Of a stretch of 64,000 bases of DNA, positions 33,390 to 45,122 are shown one piece after another. Origin of the DNA: Voacanga thouarsii (lineage: Eukaryota; Streptophyta; Magnoliopsida; Gentianales; Apocynaceae). The stretch is from the NCBI GenBank assembly GCA_026120185.1, contig JANUWF010001491.1, positions 3,162,001-3,226,000 on the forward strand, read 5' to 3'. The position numbers and the translations under genes are program-made. The notes under the pieces were generated by a model. The model was not told the DNA's origin. It was given only the letters and a program-made list of their open reading frames with translations, and made no database searches. Within the stretch, counting starts at the first letter, position 1. Each line of letters begins with the position of its first letter.

Positions 33390-34593
33390 ATATTCTATTA
33401 AAATAATTGTGAAAGATTCGGAAGCATAAATGATTATGCCATATTCATGCTTGCTACAGTTTGAGAAATCATTCATTTATGACACGATGATTTGGAATTT
33501 TTGCATTAATTTTATCAAGAAATTATGGTTGCATCTTTATGCATACGATTGTGAAAATAATAGTATGAATCTATTATCAACTATTAGAAACCTAGAATGG
33601 ATTTATTATTTGGAATGTATTTTCGGGAAAGGAAATATTTTAACAAGTAGTCGACGGTTGAAGTATTGAGCCAAAATGAAACATTGTACTGATCTCTAGC
33701 ATTAGGCCTTCTGATTCTTGAGTACTCAAAAGGACTTTACACCTACACTAACTTATGTGGGTTTGAGAATGGTATTCGGTTAGCAACCACTCTAGACAGT
33801 GATCTTTATTTAACGAGGTGCTAGTATTTGATGTATAGTCATTTTTAGCTAATAACACGTTTACCCAAAGTAGAAACAGAGAATAGGCTTGGAACACCAA
33901 GGCCATAGGCTAAACCTTGACGATGGTTATCGTATGTTTAATTGTGGCATATGCACTGGGTTATTCATATATATTAATTTTAATATTTTTAGTTTGATTG
34001 ATGTTCTTTCCAAATGAGATCAAAATATGACTTTGGATAACAAAGTATGTTTGAAGTACAAAATGGTTTATGGTCTAAAGGACTAAATTCTTATTTTATA
34101 CATAATGCAATGATTTTAATGGCATGTTTTCCTAACAAAAAGAAGATTGATCAAATGATTTTTTGCAAATGAAAAGAAAAAACTTTTATCACCATTCCAA
34201 CAAATTCCTATCATGCATCACAAAAATAATAGTGACAAATATCACATAACCCACTACGTGACATACTGGGATATATTATCTTACACGACTTTCTTCATAA
34301 TTTTCAGGTAACCTTTTGTTACCTCGAATTTGTGTAGAACCAAGAGCCAATGGAGGAACAATGAATTTTTTTTAACTATCTTATTTAGATTCACCGGTTT
34401 ATATCTAGGAGGTTATGAACTAGAGCCTTATAAATAAGACCTATATTCTGAGTTGTAATCAGATTAATATAGCAAGTCTTTTAGTCTCCAAATTTTATTT
34501 ATTATTTGTATCGATGTTGTTATAAAGACTCATTGTCATTTAGATAGGGCAACATCCACAACATCTTGGATCCTATGGTTGTGAGGTGTTACA
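33390..34593 (+). mobile_element. Tail of LTR Tek-H
   Basis: Non-coding, ending GAGGTGTTACA. TGAGTACTCA lies at 33719-33728, an acceptor-like TTTTCAG ends at 34307 and TATAAAG lies at 34521-34527, 72 bases from the end. It abuts Cop-1 RT at 34594, cutting it, so it inserted into Cop-1. The expected target duplication would begin CAGAT; the left copy is outside the window. The upstream boundary at 33390 is where Tek-G ends. Confidence 0.7.
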
Positions 34594-35030
34594 CAGATCA
34601 TATGTTCTTAGCCTTTCACAATAAAGCTTTCATGCTTGGTCATATAGATGTCTTCGCTAAGATAGCCATTGAGAAAGGCTAACTTGACATCAATTTGCCA
34701 CATCTCATAGTTATAATGACAAGTGATGGCTAAGAGAAGTGAATAGAGTTAAACATGGTAACAGGTGATAAGGTATCCTCATAATCAATCCCTTCTTTCT
34801 AAGTATAACCTTTTGTAACCAACCATGCTTTATAGGTTTCCATTTTTCCATCTGCACATCTCTTTCTCTTGTATACCTATTTACACCCTATAGGTTTAAT
34901 CCCTTTAGGTGCAGTGAAAAGATCCCAAATTTAATTGTGATACATAGACTTAATCACAGCATCTATTGTCACTTCCCATTTATCTATATTAACATTAGCA
35001 ATGGCCTCATCGTATTTAATCGGATCTTAT
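34594..35030 (-). pseudogene. pol: Cop-1 reverse transcriptase, N-terminal part
   Basis: Ty1/copia RT on the minus strand, read from 35030 downward: KWEVTIDAVIKSMYHNQIWDL, GIKPIGCK, LVTKGYT, then VKLAFLNGYLSEDIYMTKH at about 34660-34605. The frame is broken by stops and a shift near 34740. It ends abruptly at 34594, where LTR Tek-H begins, so the palm with the catalytic YxDD box is not in the window. The product would copy element RNA into DNA. Confidence 0.85.
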
Positions 35031-36165
35031 TCTTGATGGTTAGAGACTACCTCAAAGGCTTCTCTAGTCCATCTTTTTGAAACCCTAGATATCTTTCCAT
35101 TATGATGTGGTTCATTTTGTATTTGAACATCTGGTTGTGCCTCTTTTGGTTCTCTAACTAAGGTACTGGAAGTTGAAGTATCAATCAACTTCACTTGTAA
35201 TTCCACCTTACGTGACACCTTAGTGGATACATTTTGTTTATCTTCCAAGTATATAGCATTAGTACTAACTAGTACATTTTGCTCTTGGAGAAGATAAAAG
35301 TATTCGCCCTCTGTTCCTTTTAGATACCCTACAAAGTAGCATAATTTTGATCTTGGGTCTAGCTTACCTTCTTTATTTAGTACATAAGTTGGACAATCCT
35401 ATACCTTTAGATATTTATACTGAGATTTCATCCAGTCTACATCTCATAAGATATCCTAGGTACTGATTTGGAACACCCCAAGTTCAAAATACATATTGCT
35501 GTCTCTAGAGCATTTTCCCAAAAAAAAAAAAAAAATAGGAAGAGTTGCATGACTCATTATACTTCTGACCATTTCCGTCAAGATTCTATTTTTCCTCTCA
35601 GCTACTCAATTCTGCTAAGAAGCCCTAGGTATAGTTGAGATATTATTCCTTGATGTGCCTTGTAATCCTAGAATTCACCGAGGAGATGCTCTTCACCATG
35701 ATCTGATCTAAGTTTCTTGATTAGTTTACATGTTTGATGCTCCACTTCAGCCTTAAACTTCTTGAATTTATCAAAAAGAGTTAGACTTACACCTCATCAA
35801 GTCAACATAACCAAAATACATATGATTATCTACAGAAATGATGAAGTATTCATACCCTCCTCTAGCCGGTATAGTCATAGGACCACAAACATCAGTGTAA
35901 AATAAATCAAGTATTTCCTCAGCTCTTTTCGCTTTTTTAGTAAAGGAACTTTTTGTCATTTTACCCATAAGAAAAGATTCACACTAAGGCTATTCTTCTA
36001 ATTTTAATGAGTTAAAAGACCCATTTTAGATTAACATTTAAATCCGATTAGAATTTATATGTCCTAATCTTATGTGCAAAAATATAAGTTATTTTCTGTG
36101 GTTTTTCTCTTTTTATTTTTAGGTTGAGTCTAAGTATTATTTATTTGATGACTTATAGGATTAAT
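35031..36165 (-). pseudogene. pol: Cop-1 integrase with pre-integrase and linker
   Basis: Read downward: a decayed pre-integrase region (36165-35970, many stops); GKMTKSSFTKKAKR and LFYTDVCGPM carrying the first catalytic Asp (35968-35771); VAERKNRILTEMVRSIMSH near 35610-35540 with the catalytic Glu kept; then GYLKGTEGEYFYLLQEQNVL and EDKQNVSTKVSRKVE (35340-35027), the integrase-RT linker. The middle of the core around 35640-35770 is degraded. An A run of 17 near 35519 (T run in coding sense) breaks the frame. The order gag-PR-IN-RT marks Ty1/copia. Confidence 0.85.
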
Positions 36166-36640
36166 ATAAAAGAGATCGTTATAATATTTCTAGAACAAAT
36201 AGCTTTTTCATCTCTACTAATTGAAATACCAGAATGAAAAGAAATAGAATACCATTGATTAATATATCTTGAAACTAAAATCAAATTCTATTTAAAACTA
36301 GAAATATATATATAATATCATTTAAAACTAAAATCCTATTACAATCAAATAAAAGTTCCAAGTCTCCCACTGCCTCAACCATACTTGTGCTCCATTTCCT
36401 ACTCGTAGTCTATGCACTTCTCTATTGAGTCTTTTTATCTTGTTGAACCCCCTACAAAAAGCTACGATATGGCCAGTGGCTCCAGAATTAACAATCTAAG
36501 TAGATGATAATCTAACCATTAAAATAGACTCTAAATAAAGAGCAATACCTGAGAAGGACTTAGCCAAAAAGTTTGGACAATCTTTCTTGAAGTTCCCTTT
36601 CCTACCACACTTGCCCTTAGCCTTACCATTAGGCTTGGAT
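36166..36640 (-). pseudogene. pol: Cop-1 gag zinc knuckle and protease
   Basis: Read downward: a shortened zinc knuckle KCGRKGNFKKDC near 36610-36570, which lacks the second Cys/His spacing of CCHC. The protease motif follows as IVNSGATGHIV near 36500-36470; Asn stands where the catalytic Asp should be, so the protease is inactive. The rest of the protease is recognisable to about 36340 (REVHRLRVGNGAQVW). Confidence 0.8.
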
Positions 36641-37358
36641 AGATCGGGCTTGGATCCTTTAGGCTGGGTCACTGTATTGTACTAGGCCTTCTTCTTTTTG
36701 AACTTCTTAGGGTGGGCCTCAGTTCTAAAGGATGAACAAGAATGAGTAACCAAATCTTTTGACATAGGCTTCATGATTTTCTCAGTAGTCTGAAGTTCTT
36801 TCATTAACTCAGTCAAAGATATACTCAACTTGTTTATGTTATAACTTAACTTGAAGTAAGAGAACAAATTTTGAAAAGTCCTAAGAACATGTCAATTTGG
36901 CTCTCAGAATCTCTCATTGCCCCTAGGACCTCAACCTCCTCGAAAATGGGCAATCATCTTGAGTATATTCTTTTGAACCGATGCCCCCTAACCATCCTAG
37001 TATTTTTGATTGCTCAAAAGCTTCCCGTCTTGTGGGCTGGCTCTTGTCAACAAACATGGTGCACAATGATATATCGATATCATATGCAATAGGCAGATTC
37101 TCATGCTTAGACTGAATAACATTAGACATAAAAGCAAGCATACAACAACATGCCATCTCATCATCTTTTTTCCATGCCCTCTCAGCCATATAATCCTGGT
37201 TCGTGTAATATTCCCCAATTTTAGGACAGGGGTAGGTCAAAACATACTTGTACTCTCCCACAGTGAGCACTATGTTCAAATTTCTTTTTTAGTCCACGTA
37301 ATTAGGTCTAATTAACTTATTTTTCTTGAGAATAATGGACAAAGGACTGAAATGTTAG
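36641..37358 (-). pseudogene. gag: Cop-1 gag
   Basis: Typical copia gag order on the minus strand: KNKLIRPNYVD, a stop, KRNLNIVLTVGEYKYVLTYP (near 37320-37240), then WKKDDEMACCCMLAFMSNVI, ENLPIAYDI, and after a shift LSYNINKLSISLTELMKELQ (36850-36780). A lysine-rich tail PKKFKKKK ends near 36685. The sequence begins within the first few codons of gag at 37358, where the Cop-2 LTR starts, implying that Cop-2 inserted near the Cop-1 gag start. Confidence 0.85.
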
Positions 37359-38332
37359 TGTTATGCCCTAGAAGCAATCACATGTACTTTATATATGACA
37401 CATTTATTTTATAATACAAGATATTATTTATCTTTCAATTTGTCTTCTTTACTTTCATGTAAAAATAATTGTTACATAAAGTCCCTTTACTACACCATAT
37501 TATGTTAGTACTTAAATAATCCCTAGTTGTAGTATTAATAAGATAAGACATCATTAATGCATTAAGACTAGCACATGATAGACTTTCTGATCTGATCAGG
37601 CGGTGGTTCTCACATCCATGACTATTGTGATACTCAAAGGTAATACGTGGATACTTGTTAATAGAATAAGTACATTACATGACCTAGATATGAGATAATC
37701 ACATGGATAGCTATTTTATACCAGTGATAGAATCTCGCTATAGCAAACGTGCAAGTATCCTTAGACTTGAGATCTCTAAGGTACTTTATTTGTTCAGTAT
37801 TGTACTTTGATTCCAATCTCTAGAGACAGATTGGGGGCCACCTATAGGATGGATATTAGGTATAGTGTGAAGTGAACGAAAGTAGTTGAGAGGGTCAATA
37901 AAGGATTCACCACTCCTAATAGTAGGGTTGAATATCTCCCTACCACTTGTTGGAATTACTACTTGTGAAATCCTTGGCCAAGGTGATTGTGTATTGGAAT
38001 TAATTCCAATTGATAAACATGTAGAATAGTGAATTCTGGAGGGGGTTATATTGTCAAGTACTAATATATTCAAGCCAAAATTAATATATATTCTGGAGGG
38101 AGTTAGAGCTAATTCGGTACTCTAAACCGAATGTGATATTATATGGTGAAAAGAATTTATTGTACAGTATTTTGTTATTGAAGGGTTCAAGTTAAGCCAC
38201 ATGACATCCTAGACTCTAGGGTGGTCATCATGTGTTGCTAGATACCACTCATGATCTACTGAATATAGGTATATTAATTATTGACTCAACAAACCAATCC
38301 TTAGTAGAATTAATAGGTTCATTCTAAATTAT
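37359..38332 (+). mobile_element. Cop-2 5' LTR, first part
   Basis: Starts TGTTATGCCCTAGAAGC. Its partner end is TTCTAACA at 54281, giving TGTTA/TAACA inverted termini. It is interrupted by Ath-2 (ATTAT duplications at 38328-38332 and 53557-53561). With the second part at 53562-54281 the LTR totals about 1.7 kb. No coding sequence. The start position rests on termini and on the end of Cop-1 gag homology; the other LTR is outside the window. Confidence 0.75.
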
Positions 38333-39877
38333 TGATGTGTACGAATTTAGGTATAAAAAAACATATAAAAATAAGCACATTCCAAATCAAGTTTACCTTA
38401 AAATGTTAACCCTAAATTACACATATGAGCAAGCGTAGTCATCATTAAGCATAGTATAGGGTTTAAAATGAGTATCGATCCTCAAAGAACAAGTATGCAG
38501 TAATCATTTTTTTTTCATTATTTAACCGACTCAATAAAGTGAAAAAGAATAAAAAGGAAAATAAAATAAAATAAAAGAATATATACATTTCAAGGATGAA
38601 GAATTATGTAACTCAAACCATTATTTTGACAAACAAGATCGTAAAGTACCTAATCATTATCATAACTATTCATTATCTTGGCATCATAAGGTATTAAGAT
38701 AGATTCACTTCTTTTGCAATCCATAAAATCACTATCTTCTAGACAAATTAGCATCACATATCCTGTCTCAACTAATTTACCCAAAAGATGTGTTAAACAC
38801 AATCCTTAATTAAATCCCCATATCTTGACAAATTTAAAATATGAAATTAACCAATGAATCCATATCCTGGAAAACATCAATTAACCTTTAATTACTCAGT
38901 TCTTAGCAATTAACCCCTTTTCCAAGCAAGTTAAAAGATAACAAATATAAAATTAATGAATTGAGACCACCATCAAACCCTTTTCCAAGCAAGTTAATAG
39001 AAAGAAATAGCAAATTAATCTCATAATCAGCATAAGTAATTTAATGCCAAGAATAGCAATCAATTAATCAAAAGATCAAAATTACTCTAAAAATCATGAA
39101 TACCAAAAATAATGTCAAATTACAATAAAACAATTAATACATCATTATTCAAGAAAAGAAAACAAAGTTAAAATAAAGAACTCATAAACAGGCCTCCTTC
39201 TTCTTCCTTCGTGGACTCTCTTGTAAAATCCTCCTTGATTTGATTAATTTCTCCTTGATTTTAAGTGATTTTGTGTTTTGCTCCTTGAATTCATCCATTT
39301 GACCAGTGTTTTTCCTCTTCTTATAGGCTTTAAGAGTGCCTAAATTCATCCCGCTAGGGTTTCTGGCCGAATAGAAGTAGGAAAATAACAAAACTCTGAA
39401 AATTGCCAAAAATGCACATACAAATCGAGGCACCGCCTCTGTACCAGTACATAGCCGGCGCCACCTGTCCTGCGTAGGGCTGGCACCGATTGTATTCTGT
39501 CTCTCTATCCATTCGTTGATTTTATTTTTTTTTATTTTCGTGCTAAGTTCTTCCAGGTCGTTGCCAACTCCGTCTCTAGGCTCCTAACCAGCACCAACTG
39601 TGTTTTGTTTAGCTCCTGTTTCACCTATTTTTTATTGCCTCGTAGCATGAGCCAGCAGCACGTGGCTGGCGCCGCCTATCTTGTCCTAGACGGAGCCGCC
39701 TCTAGTCTGTTTAGCGATGATTTCACTTATTTTACCCCTAAAATCTTAAATAATGCATGAAATACTTTCTAGGGATAGAATCTCAAATATGAAATAATAT
39801 GACCAATTATTGCATAAAATGCAACACAAAATGGCCTCAAATAACTAGGAAATATATAACTAATTTAGGCCTTATCA
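38333..39877 (-). repeat. Ath-2 3' LTR
   Basis: Begins (plus strand) TGATGTGTACG and ends GGCCTTATCA. Contains, near 39420-39720, GC-rich GGCACCGCCTCTG-type stretches in otherwise AT-rich DNA, also seen in the other LTR. Confidence 0.93.
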
Positions 39878-39896
39878 CATTCCCTCATACTTAGCT

Positions 39897-39918
39897 CTTT
39901 GCTTGTCCTCAAGCAAAG
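39897..39918. other. Perfect hairpin upstream of Ath-2 polypurine tract
   Basis: CTTTGCTTG-TCCT-CAAGCAAAG: a 9-bp stem with a 4-base loop, about 20 bases from the LTR. The equivalent in Ath-1 (near 25908-25928) is decayed. Confidence 0.85.
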
Positions 39919-41587
39919 TATCAAAGATAAGTAGAAAAACATAAGTTTTCACACAATCACTGAGTCAATTTCACAATAATATTTTTAATGCTTTCTTTAT
40001 TTAAGACAACAAAACATATGCTACTATACCTTTCATAACAAATGCAAGACTTATGTAAGTGAAGAATGACTAGAAGAACCATCCCCACATTTAACATCAT
40101 TCTCAAACCATTGGAAAGAATTTAGTCCAATGAAAATATGCATTCCATAAGCTTACTTTTTATACACTCTCTCCACTAATCTGAGACATATCATGATTCT
40201 ATTTAAGTCAAGTAGGACTTTTAAGCTTGTAATGTAAGGCTAAAGGATTTGTAATGTAGCTGTCAAACGAAGGATATAGGAAAATCAAATATCAAAGAAG
40301 ATGAGAGTTTGCAAGAAAAGGATAAATAAAATGTACCAATAGATTCCAGAATTTTCTTGCTCTCCTATTACAAAACCAATAAAAAATCCATAACCTTGTA
40401 TAGCAGTCATATTGCAGGTCAAGCAAATCTTGCATTCTTTTCATCAATAGTTCTTTACCGCATCAATCATATTACACAAGATCATCAAAATTTCAACAAT
40501 TCTTATTCCAACTCAACCAACATTCTGCCTGTGCTATTCTTTTTCTTTTTCTTTCAGCTTTTCTTTTCTTTTCTCTTCTTTTCAAATGCTGCTTTTGTTT
40601 GTTTCTCGGTTTTTTTTTCTTTCAACATTTTCTAGCAGCTTTTTGTTTTTCTCAATCTTTCTTTTTCTTCCTCCTTTCTCCTTTCACAATTCCAACTCAA
40701 CACATGATGCATGACTAAAAGTAACAAGTCATGACATTTACACATGCATTCTCCCGTATAATTCTTCTACTTGTACTTTTATCCATCAAGAGCAATCAAA
40801 GATTTGGACGATAAATCAAACTCTCAGACATAAGTAATTGACAAAGTATGATAATAGGTTTATGAAAGAAATTAACAATTTAGGCTCAAAATAGGCACTA
40901 GGGATAATATAAAATAAGTAGGCTTGAAAAGCTCAAACTATCCACAGAAGGCCTATTACCATCATCTCTAAGTTAAATGATGAATGTCTTTCTTATTTCG
41001 CCTCGGGTGGTATTCAAGTATGTTCTAGAATGCTCAATAAATTTTAGAAGAAAAACAAATTTAAGAACAATGTAAAGCATTTGATCAAGAACTACTTAGT
41101 CTAAGTGCGTGCAAAAAGTCATGCATAAGCCACAAATGATATAGAACATATGCTCTATGATTAAGCACAAATACATGCATTCAAAATACATCTTGAAAGC
41201 TAAAATTTTTTGAAGAATTTGCTTGCTCAAAAGGTTCAAAGAATTTCTAAAGAATGAAGCATAGAAGAATTCCAAGGTTCAAAGAATTTCGAGAAGAATG
41301 AAGCTTAGAATAATTCCCATTCGAACCACTCCCCCACACTTAAACTGGATATTGTCCTCAATAGCCAAACAAATAGAGCAAGGAAATATTGCCACGGGAC
41401 CAAAAATAAAGGGAAAAGAGAAGAAAGAAAATACTTCTGTTGCAGTGTGCATTCTTCTACAAAAAAGTTGAATTCCAGCAAAAAGGGGCATTATTGACGT
41501 ACCTCAAAAGAAAAAACATACACAAAAGAAACACACCAAAGCATAAAAGCTAGAAGAGAAAAATAAGCAAAAAGTAAAGAAAATAGA

Positions 41588-41589
<2 letters not shown>

Positions 41590-41615
<26 letters not shown>
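41590..41615. repeat. (AT)n microsatellite
   Basis: About 13 AT units within the Ath-2 3' untranslated region. Confidence 0.9.
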
Positions 41616-41618
<3 letters not shown>

Positions 41619-41695
41619 GAAAGAAAGAAGTTAAGATAACCCAAGAAGTTTTATTCTGCAGTGTCAAAGAGCATATCCACCTGATCTGTGTTGCG

Positions 41696-42312
41696 AAGAA
41701 TTTCACCAACATAGCATTTCACTCGATTGCCATTTACTTTGAAAGTGCGTCCAATGGGGTGAGTAATTTCAAGGGTTCTAAAGGGGAATATTTTACCTAT
41801 CGTGTATGGTCCCGACTACCTTGATTTCAACTTACCTAGAAAAAGTCATAAGTGAGAATTGAATAACAACACTTGATCACCTTTCTCAAATTCGTGTTGT
41901 CGAGTAGTATGCTTATCGTGCCATTTTTTACCTTCTCTTTATACTGCATTGAATTCTCATAAGCATCCTCGTGCAACTCCTCTAAGGCTGTGACTTGGAG
42001 CAACCTTGGCTTTCCAACTGACTCAATATCAAGGTTAACAAGTTTTATAGCCTAATAAGCTTTATGCTCAATCTTAACAGGTAAATGACATGCTTTTCCA
42101 TAAACTAACCGAAAAGGAGTTGTGCCAATTGGGGTCTTAAAAGCTATACTGTATGCCCAAAGAATGTTATCTAATTTTAGACTCCAATCCTTCCTAGTGG
42201 GGTTAATAATTTTTTTCAAGATTCTTTTGATTTCCCTTTTAACCACTTCAACCTATCCACTTGCTTGGGGATGATAGGGGGTGGCAATCCTATGGTTCAC
42301 TCCTAGCTATTT
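41696..42312 (-). pseudogene. pol: Ath-2 integrase, C-terminal part
   Basis: Read downward from 42312: IATPYHPQA and [12 protein letters not shown], carrying the catalytic Glu (near 42290-42240), then [18 protein letters not shown] and [20 protein letters not shown] (42200-42060), followed by a stop where Trp is expected after HKAY. The post-core segment (LLNLDIESVGKPRLLQVTAL) continues to about 41980 and degrades by 41700. It is separated from the N-terminal half by the Ath-3 solo LTR. Confidence 0.88.
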
Positions 42313-42317
42313 GAGAA

Positions 42318-43832
42318 TGATAGCGGGTAAATTAGTCATATTTTTCCTAGTTATTTGAGTCTCTTTTGTGATACATTTTGTACAATAACTAGCCATATTC
42401 CTTCATATATGAGATTTTACCCTTGGAAAGGTATTTTGTTTATTATTGCAAGTTTTTGGGGTAAAATGAAGTAAAAACATCGCAAAACAAAAGAGTGGCA
42501 GCACCAGCTAGGGCACTGGAACTGGCGCCTGCCATGCACTGATGACACGAACATGAAGGCAACCAAAATTTGTCATAACAGACCGGAATAGAGTGGAATC
42601 AGTGTTGGCTGCATTTTGGAATACATTGTGTGAAATTCGGAAAAAAAATCAGCGAACTAGTGAAGAACCAGAACTGAATCGGTGCCGGCTCCGAGAGCCA
42701 AGACGGCGCCGGCTGTGCTCTGAGAAAAAAGCGGGATTGTAATTTTTCTACGTGGTTTTTGGTAATTTGTGGAGTTTTAGTATCTTCCAACTTCTACTTG
42801 GCCAAAAATATTACACCAACGAGTTTAGGCACTTTCCAAGCCTATAAATAGATGAAAAACACAAAGGAAAATGAGAGAATTCATTGATCATCAAAGAAAA
42901 TCACTCAAATCAAATGAGGAATTCTTCAACTCAAGGAAGGTTGTGCAAGAAGGTCTTCAAAGAATGAAGAAGGAGGGTTGTCTATGAGTGCTTTCTTTTA
43001 CTTTGTTTTCTTTTTCTTGAACAATGATATGTTAATTGTTTTATTGTAATTTGACATTGGTTTAGGTATTCATCATATTTAGAGTTATTTGATCTTTTGA
43101 TTAATTTGTTGTTCTTCTTGGTATTTAATTACTTGACCTTATTACGAGAATAATTGATTGGTTCTTTCCATTAACTCGCTGAGACCAAAGCGGTTGATGG
43201 TGGTTTCAATTTATTAATTTCATATTTGTTGTCTATTAACTCGCCGAGACCAAGGGGGTTAATTGATGAGGACTAGGTAATTAAAGGTTAATTGATGTTT
43301 GCCGAGACCAATGATTCATTGGTTAATTTCATGTTTTAAATTCGCCGAGACTAAGGGAATTTAATCAAGGATTGTGTTTAATGCATCTTTTGGGTGAATT
43401 AGTTGAGACGAGACCAAGTGATTCTAATTTATCTAAAAGGTAGTGATTTCATGGATTGAAAAAGAAGTGAATCTATCTTAATCCTTCATGATGTTAAGTG
43501 AATAATTAGTTATGATAATGATTGGGTACTTTAAGATTATGATTGTCAAAATAATAGTTTGAGTTACATACTTCTCCATCCTTGACATGTATATATTTTT
43601 ATTTTTATTTTATTTTATTTTATTTCTTTTTCACTTTATTGAGTCGGTTAAACAATGAAAGAAAAGGGATTAACTTGTTCCTTGAGGGTCGACATTCGTT
43701 TAAACCCTATGTTATGCTAATGATGAGTACGCTTGCTCATATGTGTAATTTAGGATTAACATTTTAATATAAACTTGATTGGGAATGTGCTTAGTTTTTA
43801 TATGATTTTTATACCTAAATCCATACGCATCA
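42318..43832 (+). mobile_element. Solo LTR Ath-3, same family, opposite strand to its host Ath-2
   Basis: Starts TGATAGCGGG and ends ACGCATCA, with perfect GAGAA duplications at 42313-42317 and 43833-43837. It splits Ath-2 integrase between the second catalytic Asp and the Glu. The region 43170-43400 contains four near-repeats of GCCGAGACCAA, giving it a distinctive internal pattern. Confidence 0.95.
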
Positions 43833-43837
43833 GAGAA

Positions 43838-44186
43838 TTTTTTCCATTTCAGTATTACAAAAATGAGTCCCCCTATCACTAATGAGCACCTTAGGCACAC
43901 CAAAATGAGTGAAAAGTTTTTTCAAAAATTTTACCACAATCTTTGCATCATTAGTTGGTAAAACTTGTGCTTCTACCCACTTAGAAATGTAATCCACTGC
44001 TACCAAAATGTGTTTATTACCTAAAGAACTAGGAAAAGGTCCCATGAAATCTATCCTCCAACAATCAAATACTTCACAAGCTTGAAAATTTTGTAATGGC
44101 ATCTCATTAGATTTAGAAATGTTACTTGTGCTTTGACACCTATGACAACTTTGAACAAACCTATAGGCATCTTTGAACAATGTGGG
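43838..44186 (-). pseudogene. pol: Ath-2 integrase, N-terminal part and core
   Basis: Read downward: FKDAYRFVQSCHRCQ (zinc-binding Cys pair), MPLQNFQACEVFDCWRIDFM with the first Asp, FPSSLGNKHILVAVDYISKW, then FGVPKVLISDRGTHFCN with the second Asp. The upstream His ligands lie near 44240 ([16 protein letters not shown]). The frame is open until the solo LTR at 43837 interrupts it. Adjacent to RNase H with a one-frame shift at about 44185. Confidence 0.92.
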
Positions 44187-45122
44187 CTAATAGAATCCAA
44201 ACACAAGCACCTTTCGTACAGTGTTGTTGGCTTGGTAGTGGCCTTCAGCATGTCCTTCATGACAATGTCTAAGAATATCCTCTTCTTCCTTAAATTCCAC
44301 ACATCTTTGAATGATTTGGTCCGTAGAATGCTTAAATAAATAAGGGTCTCCCCAAAAGTAATGACTTACTTCGGAGAGGAATTTCTTCTTTTGTTGTATT
44401 GTGAGATCTTTTGGGATAATTCCTGCAACCAAGTAATTAGCAAAGTCTGTAAACCAATGGGTGTTTGAAATCTCACCTTCTATGAGCAAGAGTTGTTCAT
44501 CCAAAAAGGTGTCATTGATGTCCTCCTCTACCAATGATTCCAAATGGGGATTATCTAGTCTTGACAAGTGATCCGCAGCTAAGTTTTCCACACCCTTTTT
44601 GTCCCTAATTTCCAAATCAAATTCATGCAATAATAGTACCCATCTTATCAATCTTGGTTTGGAATCATGTTTGGTTAGTAGGTACTTTAGGGCAGAATGG
44701 TCCGTATAAATATTGACTTTGGACAAAATAAGATAAGAACAAAATTTATCGAATGCAAACACTATGGCAAGCAATTCTTTCTTCGTTGTTGTGTAATTTT
44801 CTTGCGCATCTGTTAAAGTCTTGCTTGCATAGTATATGGGTTGGAAGTGCTTATCCGTCCTTTGTCCAAATACTGCACCAACTACAAAATCACTGACATC
44901 ACACATTAGTTCAAATAGAAGAAACCAATTAGGTGCAATTAAAATGGGTGAATTAATCAATTTCTTCTTAAGCATGGTGAAAGCATTGAGGCATTTTTCA
45001 TCAAAATTAAACATAGCATCCTTTTCAAGTAGAGAGGTAAGAGGTTTGGAAATTTTTGAGAAATCTAAGATGAACCTCCTATAAAAACCTGGATGACCAA
45101 GAAAGCTCTTTATAGCTTTCAC
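44187..45122 (-). pseudogene. pol: Ath-2 RT thumb, RNase H and connector (longest uninterrupted pol segment)
   Basis: A 311-codon open stretch. It opens with the RT thumb ([20 protein letters not shown]), then RNase [19 protein letters not shown] (Val replaces Ala in the DAS motif; the Asp is kept), [20 protein letters not shown] with the Glu, [18 protein letters not shown] with the third Asp, and [13 protein letters not shown]. The connector follows, with the integrase zinc-region His residues near the end ([14 protein letters not shown]). The first Met is internal to pol and not a native start. The best complete RNase H in the window. Confidence 0.92.

Larger units (their letters stand above)
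39878..41695 (-). other. Ath-2 3' untranslated region with polypurine tract
   Basis: No gene seen. In coding sense it contains the GAGGACAATATCCAGTTTAA-GTGTGGGGG landmark near 41365-41329, T-rich/poly(T) sequence on the plus strand at 40540-40680, and GTATGAGGGAATG (39890-39878) as the polypurine tract before the LTR. Confidence 0.75.

Noticed and set aside
40357..40635. 92-residue Phe-rich frame
   Set aside because: Plus-strand reading of a poly-T tract in the Ath-2 3' untranslated region, antisense to the element.
43170..43400. Regularly spaced GCCGAGACCAA repeats, checked as a possible CRISPR-like array
   Set aside because: Only about four copies, with unequal spacing, inside a solo LTR of a plant element. 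The sister LTRs carry diverged versions of the same text, so this is ordinary LTR sequence.
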